Assembly (NCBI RefSeq): GCF_019059575.1
Contig: NW_024881567.1
Span: 777,001 to 841,000, forward strand
Length of the DNA: 64,000 nucleotides
Direction: 5' to 3'
Source of the DNA: Amphibalanus amphitrite
Lineage: Eukaryota; Arthropoda; Thecostraca; Balanomorpha; Balanidae
The stretch's first letter is position 1, and every line of letters begins with the position of its first letter. Position numbers and translations under genes: made by a program. The notes under the pieces are model-generated. The model had not been told where the DNA came from. It worked only from the letters and a program-made list of their open reading frames with translations, and did not search any database. This document shows positions 44,076 through 56,023 of the stretch, in pieces.

Positions 44076-46002
44076 CACTGAAAAAAATAATGACACCTAA
44101 AAGGGGTGTTTTTTGAAGCGTACCAAAAACGCGCAGTTTTCTGGAGTCCGATTACACCCGGAATCAGACACTTTCTAGGGTATTATGACACTGATTGAGG
44201 GTGTATTTTTATACCGTACGGCGTCAAATGATTCCCGGAATCATACGCCTTATGGAATAAAAATACACCCCAAATCAGAGTCATAATAGTCTGATTCCGG
44301 GTGTAATCTGACTCCTGGAAACTGCGCGTTTTTGGTACGCTTTAAAAAACACCCCTTTTAGGTGTCACTTCAGGGAGTAATCGGATTTTGAGGGTGTATT
44401 TTGATCCCACACGGTGTATGATTCCGGGAATCATTTGACGACATGTGGTATAAAATACACTCCCAACCAGAGTCAGATCACCTCGGGGGGTGTCTGATTC
44501 CGGGTGTAATCGGACTCCTGGAAACTGCGCGTTTTTGGTACACTGAAAAAAATAATGACACCTAAAAGGGGTGTTTTTTGAAGCGTACCAAAAACGCGCA
44601 GTTTTCTGGAGTCCGATTACACCCGGAATCAGACACTTTCTAGGGTATTATGACACTGGTTGAGAGTGTATTTTTATACCGTACGTCGTCAAATGATTCC
44701 CGGAATCATACGCCTGATGGAATAAAAATACACCCCAAATCAGAGTCATAATACTCTAGGAAGTGTCTGATTCCGGGTGTAATCTGACTCCTAGAAACTG
44801 CGCGTTTTTGGTACGCTTCAAAAAACACCCCTTTTAGGTGTCACTTCAGGGAGATAATCGGATTTTGAGGGTGGATTTTGATCCCACACGGTGTATGATT
44901 CCGGGAATCATTTGACGACATGTGGTATAAAATACACTCCCAACCAGAGTCAGATTACCTCGGGGGTTGTCTGATTCCGGGTGTAATCGGACTCCTGAAA
45001 ACTGCGCGTTTTTGGTACGCTTCAAAAAACACGTAGGTGTCACCTCAACGGTGTCAAATGACTCTTGGGATGATTTTTCTATACCGATTCAGAGCCTGTT
45101 CCTGTTAGCGCCACACATCAGCTAATATCAATATTACCGGTACTATTGGTCTCCTATATGAGAAATACCGCGGTAATATTCGAGTGCGGGGATTGGGTTG
45201 TGTGCAGGGGTGAGGGATGCATTCGAACCGAGCTGCGGCGAGGGTATAAAGGGTATATTCATCGCATCAGAAAAACAGGTCGCCTGGGCCCTTATCTTGA
45301 GACCAATAGTATGGTACAACTAACCAACATACCCATGGGTATGTTCTGCTTCTGAAGCTTATAGGAACGATTAGCCAGACTGCAACGAGACTTTAAATGT
45401 AGCTTACATGTGTCTTCACCCTTGCAGCTACAATTTTATCTATTGACGATGACGTCTTCTTTTCAATCAGTCTTTATACCAGATATTGTCAAATGATTCT
45501 CGGAATCATACACCTTATGGGATCAAAATACACTCTCCAACAGAGTCATAATTGCAGTTGTTAACCACGTGACGCAAAGTAACAATACATGCATGTCATT
45601 CTTTATTTTATATGCAACAATAAATTCCAAAACATTTGGGCACGAAATGTATGGCGAAATCAAATTACACCTAATAAGGGAGTCACGGATTGCGAAAACG
45701 CTCAACTGTGTGAAATGACACCTATAGGATATAAAAACTCCTCATGATAGCGTCAAAAACGCTTAGATGTGTCATTTTACACTGACACCGTGCAGGATCT
45801 TTTGACACGACACCTAAAATGGGAGTCAAAATTTTGGGAGTCAAATGACCCTTGGGTATGTGATTCTGACCGAGATCAATTTACACTAAAAAACGGTGTA
45901 TGGACACTGTTTTTCAGAATCGGATTACACCACGGGTGTCAGTTGATTCCCAAATAGGGGATCGTGATTCCCGGGGGGAGTAATTATTTTTTTCCGTGTA
46001 GG
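44076..46002. mobile_element. palindromic element with CACTGAAAAAAATAA ends
   Basis: The left end CACTGAAAAAAATAATGACA and right end TAATTATTTTTTTCCGTG are inverted. The first 465 bp (44076-44540) are directly duplicated at 44541 to about 45020. Each copy is internally symmetrical, with CGGAATCATTTGAC, GGTGTCA and TACACCC motifs repeating in both orientations and AAAACGCGCAGTTT at each side. About 45060-45475 interrupts it. No coding frame. Confidence 0.7.
45089..45475. repeat. dispersed repeat shared with 58505-58640
   Basis: GTATGTTCTGCTTCTGAAGC, CTTCACCCTTGCAGCT and TTTTATCTATTGACG occur in the same order near 58512-58640. It interrupts the palindromic element; its exact ends are uncertain. 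Confidence 0.55.
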
Positions 46003-46268
46003 CTTTCGATTCCCGATCAGGAAGCGAAAGCCTGTGCTCAATGTCGATTTTACATTTACCTTAAATTTTAATAACCCTGACCCAAATTATAACATTTGAC
46101 CCGTGACCTCTTTCTTGGAGCAATTGCAAACCAGAGTGGAGATTTAATATCAGAGCATAAATATTGTATGAGCGTTTCGGTTGTGTTGTGTGTTTGACAA
46201 ATCTCAGTTCAGATCGCCTTGGTCCAATAAAAATGTCAGTCATTTTATTGAGATCTGTTCTTTTTCAG

Positions 46269-46680
46269 CTTCTTCCTCCGTGAAGATTCCAGAGAAGAAA
46301 AAGTGCGCTGGCCAGTGCGTGACGGGACTGTTTTCTTATCTATGTGACCGCGTGGACAACACGGTCAAGTGCAACAACGGTGGCCGCTGTTGCGTGTCTC
46401 GCTCCAGCGCCAACAAAGACCCCGAGCCGACTACCACGCTTAAGCCGAGGCCCGAAGACAAGTGTCCTGGCATTTGCATGCCCGGCTTCATGGCTGCCTA
46501 CTGCAAGGCACCGGCCTTCCTCATGACCGACAACAAGGGCTGCAGCGGCAGCCAGGTTTGCTGCAACAACCAGGGCGACATCAACAAGGAGGATGGGCTC
46601 AAACCAGCCAAGCCTCCGCGGCCTGCCGGCGTCGGCGCATCCCCCATCGGCGCCCTCCTCAATCAGGCGCTGGGTGCCGC

Positions 46681-46711
<31 letters not shown>

Positions 46712-46751
46712 CTCATCGGCCAGCTGGCGCCGCTCGCCGCCTCGCTGCTGA

Positions 46752-46789
<38 letters not shown>

Positions 46790-47006
46790 GGCGGCCCGGC
46801 TGGTCTCGTTCAGGCCGTGCTGCCTGCTCTGCTGGGCGCGGGCGGCGTCAGCAATAGGCCGGCCCGGCCGCCGCCGCCGCCACGGCCGGACCGTGTGGAC
46901 GCCAGTCAGCGGCCGGGCCGGCCGCCGGCGCCGGCCCAGCCGGTCGACCCGCGTCCGCTCTGTCCCGACACGTGCATCGGGCCCTTCCTCTCCTTCACAT
47001 GCTTCA
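46269..47006 (+). CDS. masquerade-like gene, exon with clip-like domains 2 and 3, polyglycine linkers and start of domain 4
   Basis: The acceptor TTTTTCAG and phase-1 entry (G|CT) fit the exon at 14715-14962. Domain 2: KCAGQC ... SYLCD ... VKCNNGGRCC. Domain 3: KCPGICMPGFMAAYC ... GCSGSQVCC. There follows a lysine/proline linker, two polyglycine runs of GGC codons (about 46683-46715 and 46753-46797) separated by LIGQLAPLAASLL, and a proline-rich stretch. The exon ends with the first half of domain 4 (LCPDTCIGPFLSFTCF) at the donor CTTCA|GTGAGT. Paired-Cys spacing and the MAAYC/LSFTCF phrases are those of masquerade-type proteins; glycine-rich spacers are known from crayfish masquerade-like protein. 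Secreted, extracellular. The GGC repeats are a likely source of length polymorphism. Long antisense Ala-rich frames are shadows. Confidence 0.93.
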
Positions 47007-47580
47007 GTGAGTGACCAGTCGCTGGCAGGGCCGGAGCTTCCTTTACAGTTGGTGGGGTGGCTATCCCACCAACTTGCCATTTTGCCCCACCAATAAGCGT
47101 TTTGCCCTTCCAACTTTGGCTGATTTGTAGGACTTTGCTGCTTTGCAAATCAACCTTTTTCGCATTGAGTACCTTTGGAATGTCAGTGTAATGCAAAACG
47201 TTATATCTGTAATGATAAGAATTGATTTAGTGTGGCATTTTATTCAGCTTGACAAAAGGATATTGCAGGTTTGACGAATTTTTGCCCCACCAACTTCCCT
47301 CGAAAAGCTCCACGCATGGTCGCTGGTGGGCTATGCACTCAGTGATTGATATCATCGATAATTGGCGAACATCTTTCTTGCAATAGCTTTGTTTTGTTTA
47401 TGGAGTGCACTTTTCTTGCTTCCACTTGGTAAGAAAGAAAGAGAAACTGATGCCTCATAATAAAAAGCCAAATTTCCAGTATTCAATCGTGTCATTGTCA
47501 AGTAGCCCAACCACGCAGCCATGAAGCCACTTGCGTCTTCCGAAAGCGTTGACAGGTAATTTGTCCGTTACCTTGTGCAG
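47007..47580 (+). other. 574-bp intron of the masquerade-like gene
   Basis: GTGAGTGA to CCTTGTGCAG. It splits clip-like domain 4 between Cys 3 and Cys 4, in phase 1. It contains a duplicated TTGCCCCACCAA phrase and no recognised element. Confidence 0.85.
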
Positions 47581-47922
47581 GTAGTGCAGAGATGACCGAC
47601 CTCTTCAAGTGCCCGTCCAAGAAGGAGCGGTGCTGCGCCAAAAAGTCCAACATTCGCCGATTGCAGCAGCAGCAGCAGCAGTACTATAATACCGGCGTTG
47701 AGTACCCAGAGTACCCGGAGCAGTACCCGGCGCCGCCTGCCGAGTACCCGGAGCAGTACTCGGCGCCGCCTGCCGAGTACCCGGAGCAGTACCCGGCGCC
47801 GCCTGCCGAGTACCCGGAGCAGTACCCGGCGCCGCCTGCCGAGTACCCGGAGCAGTACCCGGCGCCGCCTGCCGAGTACGGACCGGGACCAGAGTACCAG
47901 GCTGGCCTGCCCTCCCGCATCG
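47581..47922 (+). CDS. masquerade-like gene, end of clip-like domain 4 and EYPEQYPAPPA repeats
   Basis: Joined to the previous exon (A|GT = Ser), it completes domain 4 as ...FTCF-SSAEMTDLFKCPSKKERCCAKKS, giving the canonical adjacent Cys pair. A polyglutamine stretch (six Gln, CAG repeats) and then five near-perfect copies of the 11-residue EYPEQYPAPPA repeat (33-bp units, about 47701-47876) follow, then a short tail. The donor ATCG|GTGAGA is in phase 1, fitting the next exon at 57896. An alternative acceptor 9 bp downstream would also keep phase but omits SSAE. The repeat is probably an extended, flexible spacer between the clip region and the protease domain. Confidence 0.92.
47707..47876 (+). 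repeat. 33-bp coding minisatellite (five units)
   Basis: GAGTACCCGGAGCAGTACC plus GGCGCCGCCTGCC, five times with one C/T change (Pro to Ser) in the second unit. In frame with the exon. The near identity of the units suggests recent expansion or homogenisation. Confidence 0.92.
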
Positions 47923-48131
47923 GTGAGATCACAACTGGTGCGGAGGCCAGTGCAAGGCACGCACCACGTGCACATCACCGAACCTCTTGGTCGCTGTGCT
48001 TTTCAAGCAGTACTTTAGTGCGTGTCCATGCACATTGCACAACTGGTGAGCGAGGGGTACCGTGAAATTCTAATCATCACCATAACTCGAATAACCTTTA
48101 GTCTGCTTTTTAGCAGCTGCCGGTCGTTTAA

Positions 48132-48628
48132 AGGGACTATCCCACCTTCTAAAATGTTGTTAAAACCAGTTAAATTGTTCCCGTCTTTATAGATTGGATG
48201 ATCAGGAACACGGTTTTGGCATTTATTTTTAATTAAACATCTTAGGCTTCCCATATTCCAAACACAAACTTTCAAATATGTGACGTCACAGCCCAAAATT
48301 ACCTCCTTCTCCAGGCCACATTACTGCCATAAAGCTGATTCTTTTTACTCTGTAGGCACCACAACAAAGTTCAGACCAAGTTTTAAGCGATTTTTCAACG
48401 AACAAACCCATTTAAATCAGAATGACTAAACGAGGTGACGTCACACTAACGGTCGCTCCATGTTGAAGATAGGGCCTTGCACAAGGCCCATTTTCAAATG
48501 AAGGGAACGAATTTCTTCAACACCAAGAGGCCGCGGGGGTTGCAACCTAGATAGATAGTGGTTTCTGAACCTCGCCGCAAACTTGGCTATCTCAACTCAA
48601 ACCCCATGTTAAAGGTGGGATAGTCCCT
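48132..48628. mobile_element. TTAA MITE (AGGGACTATCCCACCTT ends), copy B
   Basis: 497 bp with TTAA at 48128-48131 and 48629-48632. Inverted ends AGGGACTATCCCACCTT / AAGGTGGGATAGTCCCT. About 95% alike copy A at 10299-11201 without the latter's nested insertion. It ends in the right-hand phrase GCAAACTTGGCTATCTCAAC, also present in 51715-52181. Confidence 0.92.
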
Positions 48629-48632
48629 TTAA

Positions 48633-49071
48633 AGTGCTCAACTCAGCACTGCACGAGCAGCGGAAGCAAAAATCGAACATGATTGGAAGTCTTCCGCCCA
48701 GGGATATTGAATTATGCTTCCGCCTGCATTTTACTTTTGAAAGCTTCGGACCCATCTTTTACCATATGTAAAGGATCAACATCAGTCAATCAGCTTTAAT
48801 CTTTTCGTTTCAAGATATCTTATACTCGCGAATTAAATGTTTCTTAGTGTAATGCAGTTGATTCAGTAAGCTAATTTTAAATTAAAGCAGTCATTTTCGA
48901 TGTGTCTGAATACTGTCCAAGATTTCAGTAGAAGAGAATAATATGGAGTATGAACCTTACAAGAGCATCCTTCAAATCAAATTGCGTGGTTTCCTCACGA
49001 CGAAAAAATTTATGCTACATTTCCGAAATAAAGTGTATGAGAGTAGCTCGAATGGCTGATGTTTCTGAACG
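48633..49071. other. no gene recognised
   Basis: AT-rich intronic sequence without recognised repeats or coding frames. Confidence 0.5.
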
Positions 49072-50347
49072 TACGTGGGGTGAATGAAAAGTTTTGAGCC
49101 TAACACAGTTACAGGTGACGCAGGTTAATGAAGATTTGGTCACACATTTTGCCACTATTTTTAGGTGTGTACACCAAGTTTTGAAGTCCTAGTCCTTTCC
49201 GTTTCGTTTTTAGAGCCCGTTAAAGTGAAGAAGATTACGCGTTCGGTGAAAAGGAAGAAAATCGAGAACCGAGCTTTTATAAAGTATTGCGATTTCAAAG
49301 CCATGCCTTCATCTGAAATTAAAAAGGACCTGAAATTAAACTTATTGGTTGTGGTCCATCATACGACACTGTTAAGGTTTGAGCTGCTAATTTCAAGCAG
49401 GGCAGGAACAGCGTCCAAAATGAACAAAAACGCCGTAGAATGTGAGAAAATCCGATAACATTGACCCTGCTCTTGGGGTGTGGATGCTGGATCCAAGACT
49501 GTGAGCTCATCAGATAGCGGTAAGAATGGACATCTCCCAGGAGCAAGCTGGCGACATTCTTACCAATGGGCATGACTTGAGAAAGTTCTCTGCCCATTGG
49601 GCCTCTCGGCTTTTTGCTGCAGAGCACGGCGAGAGATGTGTAATGACATTTGGCGCTAGTTGAAGCAGATTCTGAGAATTTAAAGTCACTTTTCGCTACC
49701 GATGATAAACTGTGGGTGTTTCACTTCAATCCAGCATGGGAAGAACAGTGGAGTCAGTGAAAGAACGTCTCTACTCTAATCTGAAAAAAATAAATGTCAG
49801 AGTCACAACAAAGAGGAAACTGTTCCGTAATTGGGAAAATAAATGAGGTGTCTTGCAAGTGCACTTCTTTTCAAAGGGTCTTACTGTAATTGCGCATTAC
49901 TAGGATGACCCACTGATGCACTTATGTTAGAAAATCAGGAAGATCAGATGGGCAATGCTGACAAAATTGGTCGTGTTTCACCAGGACAATAAATCGGGGT
50001 ATTTTTCACTGGTTGCAATGTAAACAATCAATTACTAAGCCTTCCAATGTATCCCAAATTGAATCTCTTAACCAGCATTGACATCCTTAGGGTGTCTATT
50101 TCTTTCTAAGCCTAAAGAAAAAACTGACTGGATGACGCTTCACAAAAAATAATGAAGTCATTGACACCGCGAGCACTTACCCAAAATAGCATGATTCAAG
50201 GCGCTAAAAAAGTGAGGAAAAAAGTGCTAGGACTTCACAATTTGGTGTCCACCCATATCAATAGTGGCAAAATATGTGACCAAAGTTTCATTAATCTGCG
50301 TCTCCTGTAACTATGTTAGGCTCAAAACTTTTCATTCACCCTACGTA
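49072..50347 (+). mobile_element. decayed mariner-like element with ~115-bp inverted ends
   Basis: Left arm 49072-49195 (GGGTGAATGAAAAGTTTTGA, AGTTACAGG, TTTTGCCACTATT) is inverted at 50225-50347. The interior is about 1 kb. At about 49683-49755 the plus strand reads SLFATDDKLWVFHFNPAWEE, resembling the mariner transposase motif around its second catalytic Asp (TGDE-WV-HYDP), then a stop. Further on, phrases such as CFTRTINRGIF are weakly compatible. Multiple stops mean it is inactive. Confidence 0.5.
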
Positions 50348-51710
50348 TTGTCTGTGAGGTGGAAAAAGATGAATGCGATTGTGAAAACTGGAAGCTATTA
50401 TTGATCAAGATATTTTTAGGAAAGGAAACGTTTTCCGCATATATTTCCATAGTCCTTTCCTCAATCTTGTATTCTTGCATGCTTACCATAAGCTTTTTTT
50501 TTGGCTTGTTTCGCGACATAAAGCTTCAAATCACCTTTTATTTCGTAAAAGGCATGCTTCGTTACTTTTGCCTATTACCCAAATACGATAGACCATCTAA
50601 TAAGACCAACTTTGTTGAAACTGGTTGCAAATCCCTGTTACAATCCAGCAAATTTAATCAATAATAAGATGCATATTCGATCGCATACCGATATGTTTTA
50701 TCGGGCGCTGCCAGCCAGTGATGCCATCCACATTTTTGCTCCATCCCAAGATCTCGACCAGAATTTCCCAAGATTTTCGTCTCGAATCCCAAGACTACCC
50801 ATCGCATATCCGGAGTACCCCAAGTAAATCCATAGCTTATTTTGGACATATTAGTGTGTTTAGTATTCAACTTTCTCTTCTTCGGGTCCACCCTTGTCCT
50901 TATTGGCGTCTTTACAGCAGCTAATGTACCTAGAGGCCGGGGGGAGGGGGTCGATCGGACTCCTACAGCTGATCGGTTCCTGACCGAGTATAAGAGCTTC
51001 AGATGCTGGCCTAGACAACATGAAGCCGGTGGTATCTGATATTATGGTCAGGTCATTCGTCGATCGTCAATGGTGGGTCAAGGACCCAAAATACAAAGTT
51101 CGAATCTGTTAGAACGGCCTGGAAACAAAGTCTGTGGCATTTTGGATTTATTTCGAAATTTGTCTCGTGACACATTTGGAGAAGCTAGGGTCAGGTGAGG
51201 TCAGGCTGATTTTTAGTGTTTTCCACCACTGAGTTTTGAGATATGGGCTCCAAAACAAGCTCTTAAAAGCTTATGTGAATCCAGAAATCGAAAAGCCTAT
51301 GCTGTGAATCTGCGCGTAAGCCAGTGCCCGCTGGGGCCCATGAATTTTCAAGCCGACGATGGCGAGGGGGTCTAAACCGACCCCCACCAAACACGATTTG
51401 GTAGCACTGTAATGACGCCTGCTGGGCGTGAAGTTTTCCCTTCACCATAGGGTTTACACACAAATTGGTCAAAGTTTGAGCCAGGATATACTAGTCTAAA
51501 AATGCAAAAAACGAACAAATTTTGGCATCAATAGATTCAGCATTTCATCGTGTGCCTCAAACCGTCCATCATTTGGCCTCAAAGGAGGTAAAAATTGTTC
51601 AAAATCGAAGTTGAAAAGATGCTTTCTGAGCACATAATCTGGTAGCAATCACGTGACCTGCTATAAGCAGCTTATCGATAATTTACAAACATAATCATTA
51701 AAATGTTGCT
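50348..51710. other. no gene recognised
   Basis: AT-rich. ATCCCAAGA phrases near 50744-50815 recur in 52956-53030, perhaps a dispersed or paired repeat. A TTAA-family-like GC-rich patch with CCCGCTGGGGCCC and GGTCTAAACCGACC lies near 51325-51385. Confidence 0.45.
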
Positions 51711-51714
51711 TTAA

Positions 51715-52181
51715 AGGGACCCTCCCACCTTCAAAAAAGTTAATGAATTGGCATGAAAGTGATGTCGCTCGGTTCAGAAAGAGCAAAAACGAATATCTAC
51801 CAAATTTCATCGAAAAATATTCACCGGTTTTCAAGATATTAGACTTTTACTTTTGTTTACTTTTTGGGATCTCCGCTGTTCCTAGCGACTTTATTTGAAA
51901 GTGCGGCATTTGTTGCGCGCAAAGCAGCATATACCACCGCGTGCTGCAAAACGTTTTAGTCAAACATTTAACGGACGTTCGAAAGCCTGATGACGTCATC
52001 AGATTTCCGTAATGGTTAAGAGATAGGGACCACGCTGGTCCCACCCTGCAAGTAAAGGGAAGAAATTTCTTGAACACCATAAAGCTGCGGGGGTTGCGAC
52101 CAGGATAAATGGTGGTTTCTGAGCCTGGCCGCAAACTTGGCTATCTCAACTCAAAACTAATGTTAAGGTAGGAGGGTCCCT
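51715..52181. mobile_element. TTAA MITE, related subfamily (AGGGACCCTCCCACCTT ends)
   Basis: 467 bp with TTAA at 51711-51714 and 52182-52185. The ends AGGGACCCTCCCACCTT / AAGGTAGGAGGGTCCCT are inverted. The right 150 bp align with copies A and B (GCAAACTTGGCTATCTCAAC, GGGGGTTGC, GGTGGTTTCTGA), and the left half is diverged. Confidence 0.9.
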
Positions 52182-52185
52182 TTAA

Positions 52186-53989
52186 ACAACATTAATCATA
52201 CATTTTGAGCTTTCAGTACTTTAAATAAGGTCAAAACATCACAAAACACAAAAGTTAATACAATAGTCACGTGGGTGTCAGGAAATGTCACAGGTGCGTC
52301 AAATTTGTGACTGGGGCTTTACTTTCAAACATCGGATCTACCTGTTTCTTATAGGTATCTTGGTCTAAACGAGGACCTAACTCGTCCCCTGGACTATATA
52401 GTTACAAGACGTCAGCAGTGTTGTGAAGGTCGCAAGGTTACGCTTTGATTATTTTTGGTCTAGCAGAGCCCAGAGGTCAGGTGACCAGACACTTTTCCGA
52501 GGTCAAAGACAAATTGCCCTTATTTTGGTTCGCGGTCAACGGATAAGCCTCCATAGAGCAAAACCGTAAAATGAAACGCTTTGTGCGGGAGCCGCTTTCT
52601 GAAATATTTTTTGGGGCATAATGTTTGTAAAAGCTTTTCATAGCCATCCAACATCATGCCGCCAAACGACCCATCCCCGTTGATCGGTAGTTGGAAATTA
52701 AACAAATGAGCGCCAGTTGCGAACAGCGACTGAAAGCTGCTACTATACCCATAACAAGTAATGGTACAAAAATAATCCTGCGACCTCGGGAAGATAATGC
52801 CTGCAAGAAACATCGCAAGCTTCGTCCGTTACTTCAATATGTTTGAATGCTATTAACCGTCCGTGAGGCAAATCCATCCTAAGTTTATTATCGACCAAGG
52901 AAAAAAGCATTCGACAGCATGAGAAGACAAAGTGAAATCAGCTTCTGCCAGATCCCAAGATATGCAGCGCAAATCACAAGATCCCAATGTTAATGTTCAA
53001 ATCCCAAGATCTTGGGACAAATCCCAAGGAATGGCATCGCTGCTGCCAGCACAACTGGCCGAAAAAGTGGCTCGTTATGTTTTTACATCTCAACTCACGT
53101 GCAGATACATTTAAAGCGCTTTAAAGGTAAATTGTCAGCTAAAATACAAAATTTGATATTTTGTAGAATCAGCACTCCACTTTACGAAACTGAAATCAAA
53201 TTTTGGAAATTTATTCTGAGTCACGAGTAATTTAATGTTGAAATTGGGATTTCACCTACTTTTGTACTATTTTTACGTTAAAACCCACCAGATTCCTCAA
53301 CTATCACTATATTTGAATCGCGTGAAATCGGAGCTTCTCTACAAAACTTCAAATCAAAAAATTAATTTACGATTTTGCTGAATATCAACATAATAATTTC
53401 ATCCTAGGCTATGAAAATTCTGTAAGTACTACCAGTTAAATTATTTTCAAAATTTCGCATTTTTCATTTTGCAAAAAGAAAGCAGAAATCGATTCGCCGA
53501 TGCTGTGGCTTTGGAGATTAGCGCCACATTAGCACCATTCACTCAGCGTTGGCGCCGGAATTCCCGGCTTTGGACCCGGCGAATCGATACGCCGCAAAAG
53601 TAGGTAAACAAAGCCGGTTTGACGAGATTCAACGTTCGGGTATGGTACGAAGGCATTTGGTTGTGTGTTGGTATCATTTCTTGCCTTTTTCTTTAAATGT
53701 GGAACGGGCGTGAGGCTTATATTGAAAAAAATAACGTTGTAGCTTGCCTTCGGAAATTGCGTGATAGATGTATGAAGTGCGCCATTCAAGGTGACAATTT
53801 CGCCGTCGGCCATCATGAAAATAGTGATGAAGGCTTTTCGCACGTACTATTTTAGACTCGCAAGCGACTCTGGAATCATTTATAGAAAGATCGTGTTTGA
53901 AGAATCCGGTAAGGCTGAAACCTGCACAGAACGACTTCTAAAATTCGAATTGTGCAATCTTATAAAAATGAAAAAGGTGATAGTTTCCC
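52186..53989. other. no gene; right end of another TTAA MITE near 53989
   Basis: AAAGGTGATAGTTTCCCT|TTAA at 53972-53993 is a diverged right end of the MITE family. A candidate left end, TTAAAGGTAAATTGTCA, lies near 53121. The flank GACCGGCAGCTGCTAAAAA matches, in inverse, the left flank of the copy at 48132. The rest is unrecognised. Confidence 0.45.
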
Positions 53990-54120
53990 TTTAAACGACC
54001 GGCAGCTGCTAAAAAAGACTATAGACAACAAATTGCGCGGCGGGCACTTTCTTTACGAGTCGCCGCACACAGCTGCTGGCATATCATTCCTGTTGGATCT
54101 ATCGTGGAATGCCCCATTCC

Positions 54121-56023
54121 GGGCATTCCACGATAGATCGTACCAGGCCCGTCACCCTCATCTCTCAGATTTTAATGAAAATCGGTCCTAGGGGTAATCA
54201 TAGGCCCCAAAGACGCCTGGCAAAATATCAGACTTCTCAAATCAAAACTTTTTGAGTTAAATTGCATTACATTTTTTTAACTTCGGTATGTAACGGTGAG
54301 TTTGATGGCCTATAACTCAAGAACGGGTTAAGCAACCAACAAAAAGTAAACAACACTAAGCTTCCGATGAATCAAAAATTAATATTACTATTTAAAAATT
54401 CCAAAGAAAAAATTTCATTATTGAACAAAAACCATATTCTTTTTTCATTTGCCTCTATTGACTTTTGGGACCAAAATTTTTCACATTTTTATTTTTCAAA
54501 ATAAACTTCATGTCATTGCAAATCGACATGCGAAAAATTAAGAAGGTGTTCTTTCTGTAAGTTCCTCATTTTCCCGCAAACAAAATGGGTTTCGGAGGGG
54601 TTGATACGACCCCAGCACGCCGTTTCGCTTCTAATTGAGCTAGAGCCTCGCGGAAAAAAACAAGCGTGTGTGCCGTTACAAGTCGCAGCGATTGGTACCC
54701 GATTTTAAGGTCTCAGGTTCACCGGTAGCGTCTGAGGTCAGGTCACGTGACTGAAGTTACGGGTTCGGTTTTTAGTAAATAACTTCGCAAAAAATGGCCG
54801 CAGAGCCGCGATTTTGGCATCATTGTGCTCGCCTAGCTCAGGTGCATCGAATGGTATACTTTTTGCTAGGATGAGGTCAACTTAAGTAGTTGACCTCGGG
54901 TCAAGGTCAGGTCAGAGCCCCTCAGGTCACGAAGCTGGGCAAAGGGTATCATATGGCATATCATTCGATTCGGAAGGTCTTCCCGAGTCCATTGGTGGCT
55001 TTCCCGACCCTCTTGCTCCATTTGATCGGGAGTTATTGACGAAAAACTCGTAAGACTCTAGTGACGTCATAAATGACGTCACGCAAGGTTAACAATGCAA
55101 AAGTAAAGCATTGAACTTTGCAAGGAGTGCATAAAATCACGATACCATGTACGTGGGATAGTTTTAGATCATTCTCGGCGCCAAAATAACAGTTTTTATA
55201 TTTCCCCATTGATTTATAACAGTGATGTCACGTGACCGACCTGACCTCATGTAACCTTGAAAAATTCCCAGATATACAAGTTGTGAGACCTCTGGAGGAC
55301 ACCATGTATGCGTCCTGTAACTTTCATCTCGGACAGCTATGGTCATTGGCGTCCAAAACAATGTCAGAACCAAACAGCCTTTTTCACCCTCGCGCTTATA
55401 GGAAAGAGGATTGGATAAACCCTCTTTTCACTTTTTTCAGATGACTCAGACTTAAATTGAAATTTCAGTAACCCGTGATGACACTAGGCAGCTTTACCAC
55501 GCCATTTGTAAGCTCCCCTCCCGAAATCACTATTCGAAACCGTTATCGTGACGTAAAATAAATACATTTATAGAAAGAACACCTTCCTATTTTTTTGCAT
55601 ACTTCTTAACAATGAGCCAAATGTTTTTTTTTTTAAAGAAATAAAAATTCCAAAAAATTTGGTCCCAAAGTCCAAAAAATGCAATTGAAAGAAAACTCGA
55701 TATGTCATATATCAAAAATAGCGTATTTTTTCGAAATTTCAAAAATACATATTAATCTCTGTTTCATTGCATGTTCAATGTTATATAACATTTGGCATTT
55801 GAATAATCCGTCTTAGAGTTACAGCCCGCCAAACTTAGCGCTGCAAAGCAAGATCGAAAAAATGTTATACACCATAACTCAAAAAATACTTATCTGATAA
55901 GCCTGAAATTGTTACAGGTGGATTCAGAGCCCCTGATTACCCCTGAGACCAATTCTCGTCAAATTCCGAGAGATGAGGGTGTCAAATTGGAAAAAAGCGG
56001 TACGATCTATCGTGGAATGCCCC
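54121..56023. mobile_element. 1.9-kb element with GGGCATTCCACGATAGATC ends
   Basis: GGGCATTCCACGATAGATCG at 54121 is inverted at 56004-56023. These are the same ends as the foldback 8223-11398. A lone end in opposite orientation abuts the left side (54095-54114). The interior includes G-rich TTAA-family-like sequence (54590-54660) and AGGTCA hexamers (54730-54920). No transposase. Confidence 0.65.

Larger units (their letters stand above)
14963..46268 (+). other. 31.3-kb intron of the masquerade-like gene
   Basis: The interval begins GTGAGT and ends TTTTTCAG. The phase-1 junction reads G|CT = Ala, which leaves the frame open between the two clip-domain exons. Essentially all recognised content is mobile: three Penelope-like elements, hAT, TTAA and TA MITEs, foldbacks and tandem repeats. 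No host exon was recognised within it, although small exons could be hidden. Confidence 0.7.

Noticed and set aside
46340-47113. Antisense 257-aa Ala-rich frame
   Set aside because: Shadow of the GGC-rich coding exon on the plus strand, which has conserved cysteines and splice sites.
52520-53843. Minor ORFs of ~97-104 aa
   Set aside because: No domains, no splice-compatible context and no codon-composition signal.
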